Origin: Prevotellaceae bacterium UBA1720
GTDB lineage: Bacteria > Bacteroidota > Bacteroidia > Bacteroidales > Bacteroidaceae
Length of the DNA: 6,568 nt
Assembly: GCA_002317475.1 (NCBI GenBank)
Contig: DCIS01000007.1
Span: 418-6,985, forward strand
Direction of reading: 5' to 3'
Shown: positions 6,120 to 6,568 of the stretch, piece by piece
Numbering within the stretch: position 1 is the stretch's first letter
Layout: each line of letters opens with the position of its first letter
Notes under the pieces: generated by a model
What the model was told of the DNA's origin: nothing
Seen by the model: only the letters and a program-made list of their open reading frames with translations
The model's database searches: none
Position numbers and translations under genes: made by a program

Positions 6120-6568
6120 ATGAACAAGATATTAAAGAAAATAACACTGCTTTCAGCTGCTGCCCTGTTGTGCACTGGCTGTATCGAGGAGACCTTCCCC
6201 GAGGGTAGCTCTGTTACAGCAGACCAGCTTGGTGCAAATGCAGGCGCCTTCTCAGCTTCTGTCAATGGTATTTCTTCTCAGATGTCTCAGTGGTACTATG
6301 TTTACGGAAGCCAGACACATGAGACCGATATGGGTTACCTGATGTGGCCCATCGCAGATACTGAGATGTTGGGTGATTTCTTCCCAGAAGGTAGTAACTC
6401 AGGTTACGACTGGTTCCGTGCCTATAACATTAGCCAGGGTTGTGGTCCTAACCATACTGTTCCATACCTCTCATGGTTTACATGTTATAAGCTCATCAAG
6501 GCATGCAACGATGTAATCTCTGTAGTAGATCTGAATACAGCTACTCCTGCGATGAAGTCATACACAGC
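6120..6568 (+). CDS. SusD/RagB-family outer-membrane lipoprotein, N-terminal part (3' end outside window)
   Basis: The frame is open from ATG 6120 to the window end, giving 149 residues. MNKILKK and a hydrophobic stretch lead to LLCTGC, with Cys21 as the likely lipidated residue. The following EETFPEGSSVTADQL and FSASVNGI are typical of the SusD N-terminal region, and YKLIKACNDVI (near residues 125-135) fits its first TPR-like helices. SusD proteins sit on the cell surface, cap the SusC barrel and bind the ligand. The 48-base gap from susC, same direction and no terminator, supports one operon. No Shine-Dalgarno is present; the sequence before the ATG is A-rich. The -3 lipobox position is Cys18 where Leu is usual. 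The gap contains only a weak AT hairpin (6090-6106). Confidence 0.92.
   Translation, partial: MNKILKKITLLSAAALLCTGCIEETFPEGSSVTADQLGANAGAFSASVNGISSQMSQWYYVYGSQTHETDMGYLMWPIADTEMLGDFFPEGSNSGYDWFRAYNISQGCGPNHTVPYLSWFTCYKLIKACNDVISVVDLNTATPAMKSYT

Noticed and set aside
6068..6265. Minus-strand ORF opposite the susD start
   Set aside because: It is antisense to the SusD signal peptide and the intergenic gap, with no supporting feature.

Overview
The window looks like chromosome of a member of the Bacteroidales, most likely a Prevotella-like genus. The reasons are a SusC/SusD pair, absence of Shine-Dalgarno sequences in front of the genes, a promoter of the Bacteroidetes TTTG / TAnnTTTG type, and a secreted protein with the short C-terminal 'YDLQGR...GVYVV.GKKV.K' ending common in this group. 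The genus is inference; the order is well supported.

Layout, all genes on the + strand. (1) 1-243 is the 3' end of secA, holding the zinc-binding tail of the SecA ATPase. (2) 244-329 is a spacer made almost entirely of 7-base units with an internal hairpin. (3) 330-758 encodes a very acidic cytoplasmic protein of unknown function. (4) A strong intrinsic terminator at 785-825 ends that unit. (5) Only 19 bases later, 845-2254 encodes an exported protein of 469 residues with two InlB/'bacterial repeat'-like modules and the C-terminal ending described above. (6) A 16-bp hairpin at 2289-2324 follows it. (7) 2255-2720 is a 466-base non-coding region with that hairpin, dyads, a good promoter candidate (2491-2522) and a predicted leader of about 190 nt. 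The leader carries a terminator-like hairpin (2605-2634) and a 24-codon ORF. (8) 2721-6071 is a complete susC-type TonB-dependent outer-membrane transporter. (9) 6120-6568 is the start of its susD-type lipoprotein partner, cut by the window end.

The functional core is the start of a SusCD nutrient-uptake locus: the SusC barrel imports a ligand captured by the SusD lid, with TonB supplying energy. The substrate cannot be told, because no glycoside hydrolase, peptidase or dedicated regulator lies inside the window. The secA part is housekeeping and unrelated. The 845-2254 gene lies between the two and is separated from both by hairpins, so it is probably its own unit or expressed by read-through.

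I found no clearly new system. The best leads are the structured SusC leader, with its terminator-like hairpin, competing pairing and overlapping small ORF; the heptameric spacer after secA; and the orphan secreted repeat protein.
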